Source of the DNA: an uncultured Prevotella sp.
Lineage (GTDB): Bacteria > Bacteroidota > Bacteroidia > Bacteroidales > Bacteroidaceae
Direction: 5' to 3'
Assembly (NCBI GenBank): GCA_944321645.1
Contig: CALUMB010000005.1
Coordinates: forward strand, 1-64,000
Length of the DNA: 64,000 nt
The notes beneath the pieces are model-generated. The model saw only the letters and a list, made by a program, of their open reading frames with translations, was not told the origin of the DNA and searched no databases. Positions 15,791 through 25,643 of this stretch are shown one piece after another (position 1 is the first letter of the stretch; every line of letters starts with the position of its first letter). A program made the translations under genes and the position numbers.

Positions 15791-18034
15791 ATGGAAGCAA
15801 TTTATTTGGTTATTGTGGTCTTCCTGCTCATTTTGGCGGTGTTCGACCTGTTTGTAGGCGTGAGCAACGACGCCGTCAACTTCTTAAATTCGGCCATCGG
15901 AGCCAAAGTTGCAAAGTTCAGGACGGTAATGTTCGTTGCTTCGCTTGGTGTGCTTGTAGGCGCCGTGATGAGCGCGGGCATGATGGATGTGGCCCGCCAC
16001 GGCATCATGCACCCCGTCAACTACTCGTTCCACGAGGTTATGGTGATATTCCTTGCTGTGATGGTGACGGACGTCATAATCCTCGATATGTTCAACACGC
16101 TTGGCCTGCCGACGTCAACCACGGTCTCTCTGGTGTTCGAGCTGCTCGGCGGAACGTTCGTGCTTGCACTGATAAAAATGAGTTCAGACCCATCGCTGAC
16201 GTTCAACGATATGCTCAACAGCGACAAGGCGCTTAGCGTGATTATCGCCATTTTTGTGAGCGTTGCCATTGCTTTCTTTTTTGGTATTATCGTACAATGG
16301 ATTTCGCGCGTAATCTTTACGTTCAACTACAAGAAACACTTGCGCTACACCATCGCCCTCTTCGGCGGCATTTCGTTTACTTTCCTCACCTACTTCATCT
16401 TCATAAAGGGGCTGGGCGACTCGCCATTCATAAGCGACGGCTTCCGCAGCTGGATAAACGATAACACCCAAATGCTCATGTGCGTGGTGTTCGTAGGTTC
16501 CACTATACTCATGGAGATTCTCCATTTGCTGCGGGTCAACGTGTTCAAGTTCATCGTGTTGCTCGGCACGTTCGCCCTTGCCATGGCCTTTGCAGGCAAC
16601 GACCTTGTGAACTTCATCGGCGTTCCGCTCGCCGGCCTGTCCTCCTACCAGGACTATATGGCCAACGGCAACGGCGACCCGACAGGCTTCCTTATGACCT
16701 CGCTCATGGAGTCGGCCAAGAGTCCGCTCCTGTACCTCGTGCTTGCCGGCATCATCATGATTGTGGCCATGACCACTTCAAAGAAAGCGCAAAACGTGAT
16801 TAAGACCAGCGTAGACCTTTCGCGCCAGGACGAAGGCGACGAGATGTTCGGCTCGTCGAAGGCCGCACGCAGCGTCGTGCGCTTCACCCAGGAGACAGGC
16901 GGCGCGTTGGCACGCTTTGTGCCACGCCCCTTGGCGCGATGGATAGACGCCCGCTTCCAGAAAGACGACGTGATATTGGAAGAGGGCGCTGCCTTCGACA
17001 TCGTGCGTGCTGCCGTCAACCTTGTGCTCGCCTCGATGCTTATCATCTTCGGCACAAACTACAAGCTGCCGCTATCGACCACCTACGTCACTTTCATGGT
17101 GGCCATGGGCACTAGCCTAGCCGACCGCGCGTGGAGCCGCGAGAGCGCAGTGTTCCGCGTCACGGGCGTCATCTCCGTCATCGGCGGCTGGTTCATCACG
17201 GCCGGCGTGGCGTTTGCCGCTTGTTCCATCGTGTGCCTGCTGATGTACTTCGGCGGCATAGCCGTGATGTTCATCTTCATGGGCGTGGTAGTGTTCTTGC
17301 TCATCAGGAGCAACATAAACTACAACAAGAAGGCGAAGGAAGAGAAGAAAGACGACGTGTTCTTGCTCATGATGCGCACCCGCGACCCCGAAATCGTCTG
17401 GGATTTGCTCACCAAGCACGTATCGCGCACGCAAAGTTTCGTGAACAGGTTTGCCATGGAGCACCTTAACAAGATATTGGACGGGCTTGAAAGCGAAAAC
17501 CACCATGCACTCTCTAAGTGCCAGCGCGAGCTGAAGACAGAGCAGGAGCAGCTTAAGAAGTTCCGCCGCAAAGAGCTGCTTGCGCTGCGCAGGGTTCCGG
17601 TCGAGATTGCCGCCGAGCGCAACACTTGGTACCACCTTGGGGCCAACAGCGACGAACAGTTTGTCTACTGCCTCAAGCGTATGCTCGAACCGATAAAGGA
17701 ACACATCGACAACAACTTCAACCCCGTGCCGCAACTCTACATCGACGAATACCGCCCCGTGCGCGAGAAGATTTCAGACCTGATGGGCCGGACTGAGAAG
17801 ATGCTCGAAACCACCCGCTTTACCGAATACGACGAAGTGCTGGCCGAGGCCGACAAGCTGAAAGACGAGCTGTCGGTAATCCGCAAGCACCACTACGACC
17901 GTATGCAGAGCGACCACGACGTGAGCAACCTGAAAATTTCGCTCGTCTACCTGAACATCCTCCAGGAAAGCCAGGAGTTCTTGAGCATAATGCGCCACCA
18001 GCTGCGAGCCGCAAACCGCTTCTGCGGAAACTGA
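15791..18034 (+). CDS. PiT-family inorganic phosphate transporter with C-terminal PhoU-like domain
   Basis: Cation-coupled phosphate permease of 747 residues in the inner membrane. The duplicated PiT signatures are FVGVSNDAVNFLNSAIGAKVA (about 20-40) and FAGNDLVNFIGVPLAG (about 265-280). Further membrane segments run to about residue 515. The C-terminal 230 residues (from KKAKEEKKDDVF) are charged, helical and PhoU-like, ending in the cytoplasm. Such fusions are common in Bacteroidetes; elsewhere the PhoU-like partner is a separate gene. No pho box was looked for with success. A hairpin terminator follows at 18127. Confidence 0.92.
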   Translation: MEAIYLVIVVFLLILAVFDLFVGVSNDAVNFLNSAIGAKVAKFRTVMFVASLGVLVGAVMSAGMMDVARHGIMHPVNYSFHEVMVIFLAVMVTDVIILDMFNTLGLPTSTTVSLVFELLGGTFVLALIKMSSDPSLTFNDMLNSDKALSVIIAIFVSVAIAFFFGIIVQWISRVIFTFNYKKHLRYTIALFGGISFTFLTYFIFIKGLGDSPFISDGFRSWINDNTQMLMCVVFVGSTILMEILHLLRVNVFKFIVLLGTFALAMAFAGNDLVNFIGVPLAGLSSYQDYMANGNGDPTGFLMTSLMESAKSPLLYLVLAGIIMIVAMTTSKKAQNVIKTSVDLSRQDEGDEMFGSSKAARSVVRFTQETGGALARFVPRPLARWIDARFQKDDVILEEGAAFDIVRAAVNLVLASMLIIFGTNYKLPLSTTYVTFMVAMGTSLADRAWSRESAVFRVTGVISVIGGWFITAGVAFAACSIVCLLMYFGGIAVMFIFMGVVVFLLIRSNINYNKKAKEEKKDDVFLLMMRTRDPEIVWDLLTKHVSRTQSFVNRFAMEHLNKILDGLESENHHALSKCQRELKTEQEQLKKFRRKELLALRRVPVEIAAERNTWYHLGANSDEQFVYCLKRMLEPIKEHIDNNFNPVPQLYIDEYRPVREKISDLMGRTEKMLETTRFTEYDEVLAEADKLKDELSVIRKHHYDRMQSDHDVSNLKISLVYLNILQESQEFLSIMRHQLRAANRFCGN

Positions 18035-18126
18035 TGCCTTGGCTGCTGGCAGGTTAACGGCAGAGAGCCTGCTGCCAGAACACACCTTGCCGCCTTTAGC
18101 AGGAGCTTGCGTAAATTCGCATAAAG

Positions 18127-18178
18127 ATTTCGCCGCCTTACATCCATTTGAAGATGAGAGGCGGCGAAATTGTTTTTT
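18127..18178 (+). terminator. Rho-independent terminator after PiT gene
   Basis: ATTTCGCCGCCT pairs with AGGCGGCGAAAT and is followed by TGTTTTTT. Confidence 0.8.
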
Positions 18179-18196
18179 AGGGATGTGAAAGTTGGG

Positions 18197-18652
18197 TCAG
18201 ACAAGCTCTACCTTGTCCATGTACTGCTCTTTTTCGCAATAGTGGCACTTCAGTATGCCGTTGGCCTTGTCCACAACATGGAAAAGGGTCTGCATTGGCT
18301 CGTTGTTCGTAATGCACTTCGGGTTGTTGCATTTCACGATGCCGCGCAATTCGTCGGGAGTGGTCACGGTCTTCTTTTCCACCACCTCGTAGTCTTTTAT
18401 GATGTTGAGCACAATGTTGGGAGCCACGACCGACAGGCGGGAAATCTCTTCGTCGGTGAAAAACTTGTTTTCCACTTTTATTATGCCTTTCTTGCCCAAC
18501 TTCTGCGAACGGTAGTTGTAGCCGATGGTGACAGGGGTGGACAGCTCTTCGAGCTTAAGCAGGTTTACCACCTGGTATGTCTTTTCGGTGGGTATGTGGT
18601 CTATTACTGTGCCGTCTTGTATGGCGGCAACGAGCATTTCGTTTTTTTCCAT
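18197..18652 (-). CDS. pyrI: Aspartate carbamoyltransferase regulatory chain
   Basis: Regulatory subunit of ATCase (151 residues), which binds CTP/ATP and zinc and joins PyrB trimers in the holoenzyme of pyrimidine synthesis. The allosteric domain start ([16 protein letters not shown]) and the zinc domain with two Cys pairs, CNNPKC and CHYC, are complete, spaced as in E. coli PyrI. It starts 5 nt after the pyrB stop, giving the usual pyrB-pyrI order. The gene end faces the PiT terminator. Confidence 0.96.
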   Translation of the reverse strand: MEKNEMLVAAIQDGTVIDHIPTEKTYQVVNLLKLEELSTPVTIGYNYRSQKLGKKGIIKVENKFFTDEEISRLSVVAPNIVLNIIKDYEVVEKKTVTTPDELRGIVKCNNPKCITNNEPMQTLFHVVDKANGILKCHYCEKEQYMDKVELV

Positions 18653-18657
18653 ATTCG

Positions 18658-19605
18658 TCAGCCAATTATTGTTTTGTCGTTTCTAATCTCGTCGAGTCCG
18701 ATGCCGAGCACGTCGCAGAATATCGCTTCGCGGGCATAAAGGCCGTTGCCTGCCTGTTGTATGTAGTATGCGTGCGGGTTTTCGTCTACCCCATAGTCTA
18801 TTTCGTTTACGCGGGGCAACGGGTGCAATATCTTCATGTTGGGCTTAGCCTTTGCCAAAGTCTCGTTTCTCAGTATGTAGACGTTTTTTACGCGCTCATA
18901 TTCCATAAGGTCGGAGAAGCGTTCTTTCTGCACGCGGGTCATATATAATATGTCTGCATCGGCAATGGTGTCTTCACTGAAGTTGGTGTGCTCCTCAAAG
19001 TTAATCCCATTCTCGTTGCAGTAAATCTTATATTCAATCGGCATTTCCAGTTCTTTAGGCGCAACAAAGTGAAACGTTGGGTTGAAATGCCGCATGGCCA
19101 TTATCAGCGAATGGACGGTGCGGCCGTATTTCAAGTCGCCCACGAGGTAGATGTTCAGGTTTTCGAGGGTGCCTTGCGTCTTGTATATTGAATACAAGTC
19201 AAGCATACATTGCGACGGGTGCTGGTGTGCGCCGTCGCCGGCGTTTATGATTGGCACTGGCGAGACCTCGCATGCATATTGGGCTGCGCCCTCGATGTAG
19301 TGGCGCATCACGATGGCATCGGCATAGTTGGCCACCATCAATATGGTGTCTTTGAGCGTTTCGCCCTTAGTGCCGCTTGTGACCTTTGGGTCGGCGAAGC
19401 CAATGACGCGGGCACCCAGGCGGTTGGCGGCCGTCTCGAAACTCAGGCGGGTACGGGTGGACGGCTCAAAGAAGAGCGTGGCTATTACCTTGCCTTTGAG
19501 TATCTCCCTGTTAGGGTGCTTTTCAAACTCTTGCGCCATTTCGATCATATAGAGGATTTTCTCCTTTGATATGCCTGCAATGGTGACAAAATTATGCTTT
19601 TCCAT
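18658..19605 (-). CDS. pyrB: Aspartate carbamoyltransferase catalytic chain
   Basis: Catalytic subunit of ATCase (315 residues): carbamoyl phosphate + aspartate to carbamoyl aspartate, the committed step of UMP synthesis. The carbamoyl-phosphate motif [13 protein letters not shown], the 80s-loop region ([14 protein letters not shown]), [12 protein letters not shown] and the C-terminal [10 protein letters not shown] are present. Length fits the family. Upstream a weak TAACTTAG box (19641-19648, minus) could be the promoter. The PBP gene is divergent. No UTP-sensing attenuator is evident. Confidence 0.97.
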   Translation of the reverse strand: MEKHNFVTIAGISKEKILYMIEMAQEFEKHPNREILKGKVIATLFFEPSTRTRLSFETAANRLGARVIGFADPKVTSGTKGETLKDTILMVANYADAIVMRHYIEGAAQYACEVSPVPIINAGDGAHQHPSQCMLDLYSIYKTQGTLENLNIYLVGDLKYGRTVHSLIMAMRHFNPTFHFVAPKELEMPIEYKIYCNENGINFEEHTNFSEDTIADADILYMTRVQKERFSDLMEYERVKNVYILRNETLAKAKPNMKILHPLPRVNEIDYGVDENPHAYYIQQAGNGLYAREAIFCDVLGIGLDEIRNDKTIIG

Positions 19606-19726
19606 TGAATATTTAAATTAGTAATGATTATTTCGACCGCTAAGTTACACATAATTTCTGATTAATGAAAGCTGTCGGCAAAATAAATTTTCCGCATTAA
19701 TATTTCAGTATGTAAACGGAATTACT

Positions 19727-19734
19727 TATTTTTG
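19727..19734 (+). promoter_or_regulatory. Promoter -7 box of the penicillin-binding protein gene
   Basis: TATTTTTG, 40 nt before the ATG at 19775. Confidence 0.55.
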
Positions 19735-19774
19735 CAAACTGAAATAATAAATAAACAGACGAGAACGACCAGAA

Positions 19775-22087
19775 ATGAGAAAGTTTTTCATCCGATTCCT
19801 GTGGGCATTGCTTGTTATTTTTGTATTGGCAGCCGCATTGGCTTTTACTGCCATTGCCAAAGGATGGGTGGGCTATATGCCTCCGCTCGAGGATTTGCAA
19901 AACCCAATAGACAGGTTTGCCACGCAGGTTTATTCGTCGGACGGGAAAATAATGGGAACGTGGAACTACAACAAGGAGAACCGCATCTGCGTTGACTACT
20001 CACAGTTGTCGCCATCGTTGGTGCAGGCACTGATTGCCACCGAAGACGTAAGGTTTTACGAACATTCGGGCATCGACTTCTATGCGTTGGGCAGGGCAAT
20101 CGTAAAGCGCGGCATATTGGGCCAGGTGAACGCTGGTGGAGGCTCAACCATCACCCAGCAGCTGGCCAAGCAACTATACTCTGAAACGGCCCGCAGCGTG
20201 ACGGAACGTATGCTGCAAAAGCCCATTGAGTGGGTGATTGCCGTGCAGCTTGAGCGCAATTACACAAAGAATGAAATCATTGCACTCTACCTTAACTACT
20301 TTGACTTCTTGCATAACGCCGTAGGAATAAAGACCGCGGCAAAGACATACTTCAACAAAGACCCGAAGAACCTCACCATAGCAGAGTCGGCAACGCTCAT
20401 CGGGCTATGCAAGAACCCGTCGCTATACAATCCCGTCCGCCACCCGGAGCGGTGCCGCGAACGGCGCAACGTGGTGCTGATGCAGATGCTCAAAGCCGGG
20501 TACCTTACGGAAGCACAATACGAACAGGTTTCCGCCGAGCCGCTTAAGCTCGACTTCCACGTGGCAGACCACAAAGACGGCATAGCGACATACTTCAGGG
20601 AATTCCTGCGCCAGTATATGATGGAAGAGAAGCCCGACCGCAGCGACTACCCTTCGTGGAACATGGTGAAATTCTACCAGGACTCTATCAACTGGGAGAC
20701 AGACCCGCTTTGCGGCTGGTGCAACAAAAACTTTAAGAAAGACGGCAAGCCATACAACGTGTATTCTGACGGACTTAAAGTGTACACAACCATCGACTCG
20801 CGGATGCAAGAATATGCCGAGCAGGCCTTGCGCGAACATATCGTGAAATTCTTGCAGCCTGCGTTCGACAAGGAAAACAGGGGAAAGAGCACCGCCCCAT
20901 TTTCGGGCAAGCTGTCTTCAAGCCAAGTCAGCCAGATTATACAACGCTCCGTAAGGCAGAGCGAGCGTTATAGGGTGATGAAGGCCGCTGGGGCCTCGGA
21001 AGCCGAAATAAGGGAGGCGTTCAATACCCCGGCCGAAATGACCGTGTTCACCTACCACGGCGAGATAGACACCGTGATGACCCCGATCGACTCCATCAAG
21101 TATTACAAGTCGTTCCTCCGCACCGGCTTTATGAGCATGAGTCCGATTGACGGCTCGGTCAAAGCCTACGTTGGAGGGATGGACTTCGTGCATTTCAACT
21201 ACGATATGTGCATTGAAGGGCGCAGGCAGGTCGGCTCGACAATTAAGCCTTACCTCTATTCGCTCGCGATGGAAAATGGTTTTTCGCCCTGCGACATGGC
21301 GCCAAACGTCCAGCAGACATATATCGTGGCCGGACAGAGGTGGACTCCGCGCAATTCAAGCCACAGGCGGTATGGCGAAATGGTGACGCTGAAATGGGGG
21401 CTGGCGCAGTCCAACAACTGGATTTCGGCTTACCTAATGAGCAAGCTCAGCCCACAGGCTTTCGTAAGCCTGTTACATGAGTTTGGTATAAAGAACCCCG
21501 AAATTCATCCCTCGATGGCACTCTGCCTCGGCCCATGCGAGATTTCCGTGGCAGAAATGGTCAGTGCCTACACTGCATTTGTGAACCATGGCATCCGATG
21601 TGCGCCGTTGTTTGTCACAAAAATAGAGGACAATGAAGGCAATGTAGTGGCTCGGTTCCAGCCACGCATGAACGAAGTGATTAGCAACGAGAGCGCCAAC
21701 AAAATGCTATACATGCTCAAGGGCGTCGTTGACGGCGGAACTGCCGGCAGGCTACGCTTCCGCTACAACATGAAAGGCGAGATTGGCGGCAAGACAGGAA
21801 CGACAAACAACAACAGCGATGCCTGGTTTGTCGGCTTTACGCCTGAACTTGTCAGCGGCGTGTGGGTTGGCGGCGACGACCGCGACATACACTTCGACTC
21901 TATGCGCATGGGGCAAGGGGCAACCATGGCCTTGCCTATTTGGGCTTATTACATGAGGCGCGTCTACGCAGATACAGAGCTTGGATACAGCGACACGACC
22001 AAATTTGACCTGCCCGAAAACTACGACCCATGTTATATGGTGAACGACTCAACGGACACGAATGAAATTGACGAAGTCTACGAGTGA
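19775..22087 (+). CDS. Class A penicillin-binding protein (PBP1A-like)
   Basis: Bifunctional peptidoglycan synthase of 770 residues. An N-terminal membrane anchor (about 7-28) is followed by the GT51 glycosyltransferase domain with catalytic EDVRFYEHSGID (Glu90) and GGSTITQQLAKQL. The transpeptidase domain carries SxxK (S488-TI-K491), SNN (WGLAQSNNW) and KTGT (K673). The enzyme polymerises lipid II and cross-links peptides in the periplasm and is a beta-lactam target. Acidic C-terminal tail (DSTDTNEIDEVYE). The gene is monocistronic, between its own promoter and a terminator. Confidence 0.95.
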   Translation: MRKFFIRFLWALLVIFVLAAALAFTAIAKGWVGYMPPLEDLQNPIDRFATQVYSSDGKIMGTWNYNKENRICVDYSQLSPSLVQALIATEDVRFYEHSGIDFYALGRAIVKRGILGQVNAGGGSTITQQLAKQLYSETARSVTERMLQKPIEWVIAVQLERNYTKNEIIALYLNYFDFLHNAVGIKTAAKTYFNKDPKNLTIAESATLIGLCKNPSLYNPVRHPERCRERRNVVLMQMLKAGYLTEAQYEQVSAEPLKLDFHVADHKDGIATYFREFLRQYMMEEKPDRSDYPSWNMVKFYQDSINWETDPLCGWCNKNFKKDGKPYNVYSDGLKVYTTIDSRMQEYAEQALREHIVKFLQPAFDKENRGKSTAPFSGKLSSSQVSQIIQRSVRQSERYRVMKAAGASEAEIREAFNTPAEMTVFTYHGEIDTVMTPIDSIKYYKSFLRTGFMSMSPIDGSVKAYVGGMDFVHFNYDMCIEGRRQVGSTIKPYLYSLAMENGFSPCDMAPNVQQTYIVAGQRWTPRNSSHRRYGEMVTLKWGLAQSNNWISAYLMSKLSPQAFVSLLHEFGIKNPEIHPSMALCLGPCEISVAEMVSAYTAFVNHGIRCAPLFVTKIEDNEGNVVARFQPRMNEVISNESANKMLYMLKGVVDGGTAGRLRFRYNMKGEIGGKTGTTNNNSDAWFVGFTPELVSGVWVGGDDRDIHFDSMRMGQGATMALPIWAYYMRRVYADTELGYSDTTKFDLPENYDPCYMVNDSTDTNEIDEVYE

Positions 22088-22179
22088 GCGACATGGCACA
22101 CGGCCTTGTGCATAAATAGGCGCGGGGCGTGAATAGGTCACTCCCTACATGCCCATACAAGGCAGAAACGCCATTTAGT

Positions 22180-22250
22180 CGAAAAGGCGCAAAATGTGGC
22201 TGGCCACTTATAGCCATTGCCGCATTGTTGCGCCTTTTCGTGCTTTTCTT
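22180..22250 (+). terminator. Rho-independent terminator after the PBP gene
   Basis: A 13-bp stem CGAAAAGGCGCAA / TTGCGCCTTTTCG (22180-22192 / 22228-22240) is followed by TGCTTTTCTTT. The loop contains a second short inverted repeat. Confidence 0.75.
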
Positions 22251-22273
22251 TCTTTAATTCAGAATAAAATTGC

Positions 22274-22281
22274 TAACTTTG
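22274..22281 (+). promoter_or_regulatory. Promoter -7 box of uvrA
   Basis: TAACTTTG, 25 nt before the ATG at 22307. Confidence 0.6.
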
Positions 22282-22306
22282 CTAACCGAAATTTGAATCA
22301 GCGGAT

Positions 22307-25120
22307 ATGGACAATTGCATCGAGATAAAGGGAGCGAGGGTTAACAACCTGAAAAACGTAGACGTCAAGATTCCACGCAACAAGTTTGTGGTGATAGCCG
22401 GCGTGAGCGGGTCTGGCAAGTCGTCGTTGGCCTTCGACACACTTTACGCCGAAGGCCAGCGTAGATACGTCGAAAGCCTTTCAGCGTATGCACGGCAGTT
22501 TCTTGGCAGGATGAACAAGCCGGAGTGCGATTACATAAAAGGCATTCCACCGGCCATAGCCATCGAGCAAAAGGTCATAAGCCGCAACCCGAGGTCTACG
22601 GTTGGTACTTCCACGGAGATATACGAATACTTGCGGCTCCTGTTCGCCAGGATAGGCCACACCTATTCGCCGGTGAGCGGAGCTGAGGTGAAAAAGCACA
22701 CCCCGGAAGATGTCCTGAAATGCGTGGAAGCATTCGCATTGGGTACAAAATTCGCAATTATGTCTCCTTTGCGTTTGCAGCAAGATCGTGACTTGGAAAA
22801 GCAATTGAGGATGTATGCCCTTCAAGGGTATGCCCGTATGTTCTATAAAGGCACTTTCGTGAGGATAGAAGACTTCCTTGAAAGCGATGACGTCGGCACG
22901 GCAAAGCCAGACGAGGTGTATTTGGTGATAGACAGATTGTCGGTGGACAATAGCAAAGATGCAATAGCAAGGCTCATTGACTCGACCGAAACCGCCTTTT
23001 ATGAAGGCGACGGTTATTGCCGCGTAATGCTCCTGCCCTCAATGATTCCTTACGATTTTTCAACTAAGTTTGAAGCCGATGGCATGGCCTTTGAAGAGCC
23101 GTCGGACAACCTCTTCTCGTTTAACTCCCCACTTGGAGCCTGCCCGGAATGCCAGGGATTCGGCAAGATTATCGGCATCGACGAGAAACTCGTCATCCCC
23201 AACACTTCTCTTAGCGTTTACGACGGATGCGTCGTATGTTGGCATGGCGACAAGATGAAAATATGGAACGAAGGGTTTTGCCGCCGCGCTGCTGCGGACA
23301 ATTTCCCCATATTCGAGCCTTATTTTAAATTGACGCAAGAACAAAAGGAACAATTATGGCACGGGTTGCCAAGCGAAAAGGGAAAAAGGCTCAACGACAA
23401 AGTATGCATAGACTCCTTTTTTGCCATGGTAAACGAAAACCAATACAAGATACAGTATCGTGTGATGCTAAGCCGATACAGAGGCAAGACCACTTGCCCG
23501 GTATGCCATGGCACCAAATTGAGGAATGAAGCAAACTATGTGAAGATATGCGGACGCAGCATTTCGGACTTGGTGGAGATGCCCATAGTAAGGCTGAAAG
23601 AGTGGTTCGACGGCATCGTGCTCGACGAACATGACAGGAAAATAGGCGAGCGGCTCTTGACAGAAATAAACAACCGCCTGCAATTCATACTCGATGTCGG
23701 CCTTGGCTACCTTACGCTCAACCGCGCTTCAAACACACTAAGCGGAGGGGAAAGCCAGCGAATCAACCTAACGACTTCGCTTGGCAGCAGCCTCGTCGGA
23801 TCTCTATACATACTCGACGAGCCAAGCATCGGGTTGCACAGCCGCGACACAGACAGGCTGATAAACGTGCTCAAGCAGCTGGAGGCTATTGGCAATACCG
23901 TGGTTGTTGTGGAACACGACGAAGAAATCATTCGCGCAGCCGACCATCTTATCGACGTCGGCCCAGACGCAGGCCGCCTTGGCGGGCGGATTGTATTTGA
24001 GGGATGCCCCGCAAAGATTAACGAAGGAGACATGGCCAAATATCCAGAAAGCCATACGCTGAAATATCTTGCGGGAACGGAAGCCATCCCCCTTCCACGG
24101 GGGCGGCGCAAATGGAACATGGGCATAACTGTCAGGGGCGCACGAATGAACAACTTGCACGGCATCGACGTTACGTTTCCGCTAAACATACTGACTGTCG
24201 TTACCGGCGTAAGCGGCTCGGGCAAATCTTCATTGGTTAAGGGAATCCTCTACCCTGCCCTAAAACGGCGCTTGGGCGAGGTATGCGACGCTCCAGGCGA
24301 CTTTGTGGCGTTGGAAGGCGATATTAACCGCATCAGCCACGTGGAATTTGTCGACCAGAACCCAATAGGCAAGAGCACTCGCTCTAATCCGGCCACATAC
24401 GTGAAAGCATACGATGCCATCAGGGAACTGTTTGCCCAGCAAGCATTGGCAGTACAAATGGGCTATACCCCTCAATACTTTTCGTTTAACGCCGAAGGCG
24501 GTAGGTGTGAAGAATGTAAAGGCGCAGGCGTGGTGACTGTGGAAATGCAGTTTATGGCCGACCTTGTCCTCGAATGCGAAAGTTGCCATGGCCATAGATT
24601 CAAGCAAGACATACTCGACGTGAGATACGAAGGCAAGAACATCGACGACGTGCTCAACATGACGATAGACGAAGCCATAGATTTTTTTGGAGAGCACGGC
24701 CAAAACCTGATAGTGAAACGTCTCAAGCCATTAGCTGACGTTGGGTTGGGATACATACAACTTGGACAAAATTCGTCGACTTTGTCGGGCGGCGAAAACC
24801 AAAGGGTAAAGCTTGCATATTTCATTGGCCAGGAAAAGCAGGCTCCAACGATGTTCATTTTCGATGAGCCGACTACAGGACTGCATTTCCACGACATCAA
24901 GCGTTTGCTCGATGCTTTTGCCGCATTAATAGAGCGTGGCCACACAATAATCGTGATTGAACACAACCTCGACGTTATAAAATGTGCGGACTATGTCGTA
25001 GACATGGGGCCAGATGGTGGCGACCGTGGCGGTGAGCTTGTCGTTTCAGGCACACCTGAAGAAGTAAGCGGATGCAAGGAAAGCATAACAGGCAAATATT
25101 TGCGAGAAAAACTTTACTAA
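22307..25120 (+). CDS. uvrA: Excinuclease ABC subunit A
   Basis: Damage-recognition ATPase of nucleotide excision repair (937 residues, standard length). Two ABC modules are visible: Walker A GVSGSGKSSLAF (about 32-43) and GVSGSGKSSLVK, two signature motifs (TLSGGESQRI, TLSGGENQRV) and two Walker B/H-loop regions. Zinc-finger Cys pairs appear as CPECQGFG with CPVCHGTK, and CEECKGAG with CESCHGHR. It forms UvrA2-UvrB. Bacteroidetes often have more than one uvrA; this full-length copy looks canonical. tRNA-Thr and tRNA-Gly follow. Confidence 0.96.
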   Translation: MDNCIEIKGARVNNLKNVDVKIPRNKFVVIAGVSGSGKSSLAFDTLYAEGQRRYVESLSAYARQFLGRMNKPECDYIKGIPPAIAIEQKVISRNPRSTVGTSTEIYEYLRLLFARIGHTYSPVSGAEVKKHTPEDVLKCVEAFALGTKFAIMSPLRLQQDRDLEKQLRMYALQGYARMFYKGTFVRIEDFLESDDVGTAKPDEVYLVIDRLSVDNSKDAIARLIDSTETAFYEGDGYCRVMLLPSMIPYDFSTKFEADGMAFEEPSDNLFSFNSPLGACPECQGFGKIIGIDEKLVIPNTSLSVYDGCVVCWHGDKMKIWNEGFCRRAAADNFPIFEPYFKLTQEQKEQLWHGLPSEKGKRLNDKVCIDSFFAMVNENQYKIQYRVMLSRYRGKTTCPVCHGTKLRNEANYVKICGRSISDLVEMPIVRLKEWFDGIVLDEHDRKIGERLLTEINNRLQFILDVGLGYLTLNRASNTLSGGESQRINLTTSLGSSLVGSLYILDEPSIGLHSRDTDRLINVLKQLEAIGNTVVVVEHDEEIIRAADHLIDVGPDAGRLGGRIVFEGCPAKINEGDMAKYPESHTLKYLAGTEAIPLPRGRRKWNMGITVRGARMNNLHGIDVTFPLNILTVVTGVSGSGKSSLVKGILYPALKRRLGEVCDAPGDFVALEGDINRISHVEFVDQNPIGKSTRSNPATYVKAYDAIRELFAQQALAVQMGYTPQYFSFNAEGGRCEECKGAGVVTVEMQFMADLVLECESCHGHRFKQDILDVRYEGKNIDDVLNMTIDEAIDFFGEHGQNLIVKRLKPLADVGLGYIQLGQNSSTLSGGENQRVKLAYFIGQEKQAPTMFIFDEPTTGLHFHDIKRLLDAFAALIERGHTIIVIEHNLDVIKCADYVVDMGPDGGDRGGELVVSGTPEEVSGCKESITGKYLREKLY

Positions 25121-25124
25121 AAAT

Positions 25125-25155
25125 TTTGCCGGACAAAAAAAAAGTACTACCTTTG
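25125..25155 (+). promoter_or_regulatory. Promoter of the tRNA-Thr/tRNA-Gly pair
   Basis: TTTG at 25125-25128, a 19-nt spacer and TACCTTTG at 25148-25155. Confidence 0.65.
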
Positions 25156-25189
25156 CACCCGCAATCGAGAATTAACGATTGTCTTTAAA

Positions 25190-25262
25190 GCCGACATGGC
25201 TCAGTTGGTAGAGCAATTCATTCGTAATGAATAGGTCCCCGGTTCGAGTCCGGGTGTCGGCT
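25190..25262 (+). tRNA. tRNA-Thr(CGT)
   Basis: 73 nt. The acceptor GCCGACA pairs with TGTCGGC, the anticodon stem is ATTCA/TGAAT and the loop TTCGTAA gives anticodon CGT. The T arm is GGTTCGAGTCC. CCA is not encoded. Confidence 0.95.
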
Positions 25263-25282
25263 CATCTTTCAGGATTATTGAT

Positions 25283-25355
25283 GCGGTAATAGCTCAGTTG
25301 GTAGAGCATTGGCTTCCCAAGCCGAGGGTCGCGAGTTCGAGTCTCGTTTACCGCT
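25283..25355 (+). tRNA. tRNA-Gly(CCC)
   Basis: 73 nt. The acceptor GCGGTAA pairs with TTACCGC, the anticodon loop TTCCCAA gives anticodon CCC and the T arm is AGTTCGAGTCT. CCA is not encoded. It lies 20 nt after tRNA-Thr, on the same transcript. Confidence 0.94.
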
Positions 25356-25393
25356 CAAAATGCAAAGCACTGGAAATCAGTAATTTACAAACA

Positions 25394-25422
25394 AAGGCGG
25401 TTAAAATTAACCGCCTTTTTAT
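25394..25422 (+). terminator. Terminator of the tRNA pair
   Basis: AAGGCGGTTAA and TTAACCGCCTT form an 11-bp palindrome with 2 nt between the arms, followed by TTTATTTTG. Confidence 0.8.
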
Positions 25423-25483
25423 TTTGTTTTCGGCATTGAGAATTGGCATTTTGAGGGGTATTAGGGGGTATTGGGAGGTGAAA

Positions 25484-25505
25484 ACTGCGACCAAACTGCG
25501 ACCAA
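25484..25505. repeat. Tandem 11-nt repeat downstream of tRNA-Gly
   Basis: ACTGCGACCAA occurs twice in a row (25484-25494, 25495-25505). Just before it GGGGTATT occurs twice. The 288-bp gap between tRNA-Gly and the next gene has no other feature than the terminator and promoters. Confidence 0.7.
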
Positions 25506-25620
25506 AGTTCACTTGGGCCGCAAAATAGAAGGTCAGTCCGAAAATCAGCTACAATCCATCTGACATGAAAAAGGGAAACAGTTTCTAAAAAAATACAATT
25601 GGCAACTCTTGCTAGTCTAC

Positions 25621-25639
25621 TATTTTTGCATTATCTTTG
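25621..25639 (+). promoter_or_regulatory. Overlapping promoter -7 boxes for the flavodoxin/ferredoxin gene
   Basis: TATTTTTG (25621-25628) and TATCTTTG (25632-25639) lie 15 and 4 nt before ATG 25644. The first is the likelier site. Either one excludes the longer frame opening at 25599. Confidence 0.55.
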
Positions 25640-25643
25640 TTGC

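Noticed and set aside
25298..25528. 76-codon open frame (+)
   Set aside because: It starts inside tRNA-Gly and passes through the terminator.
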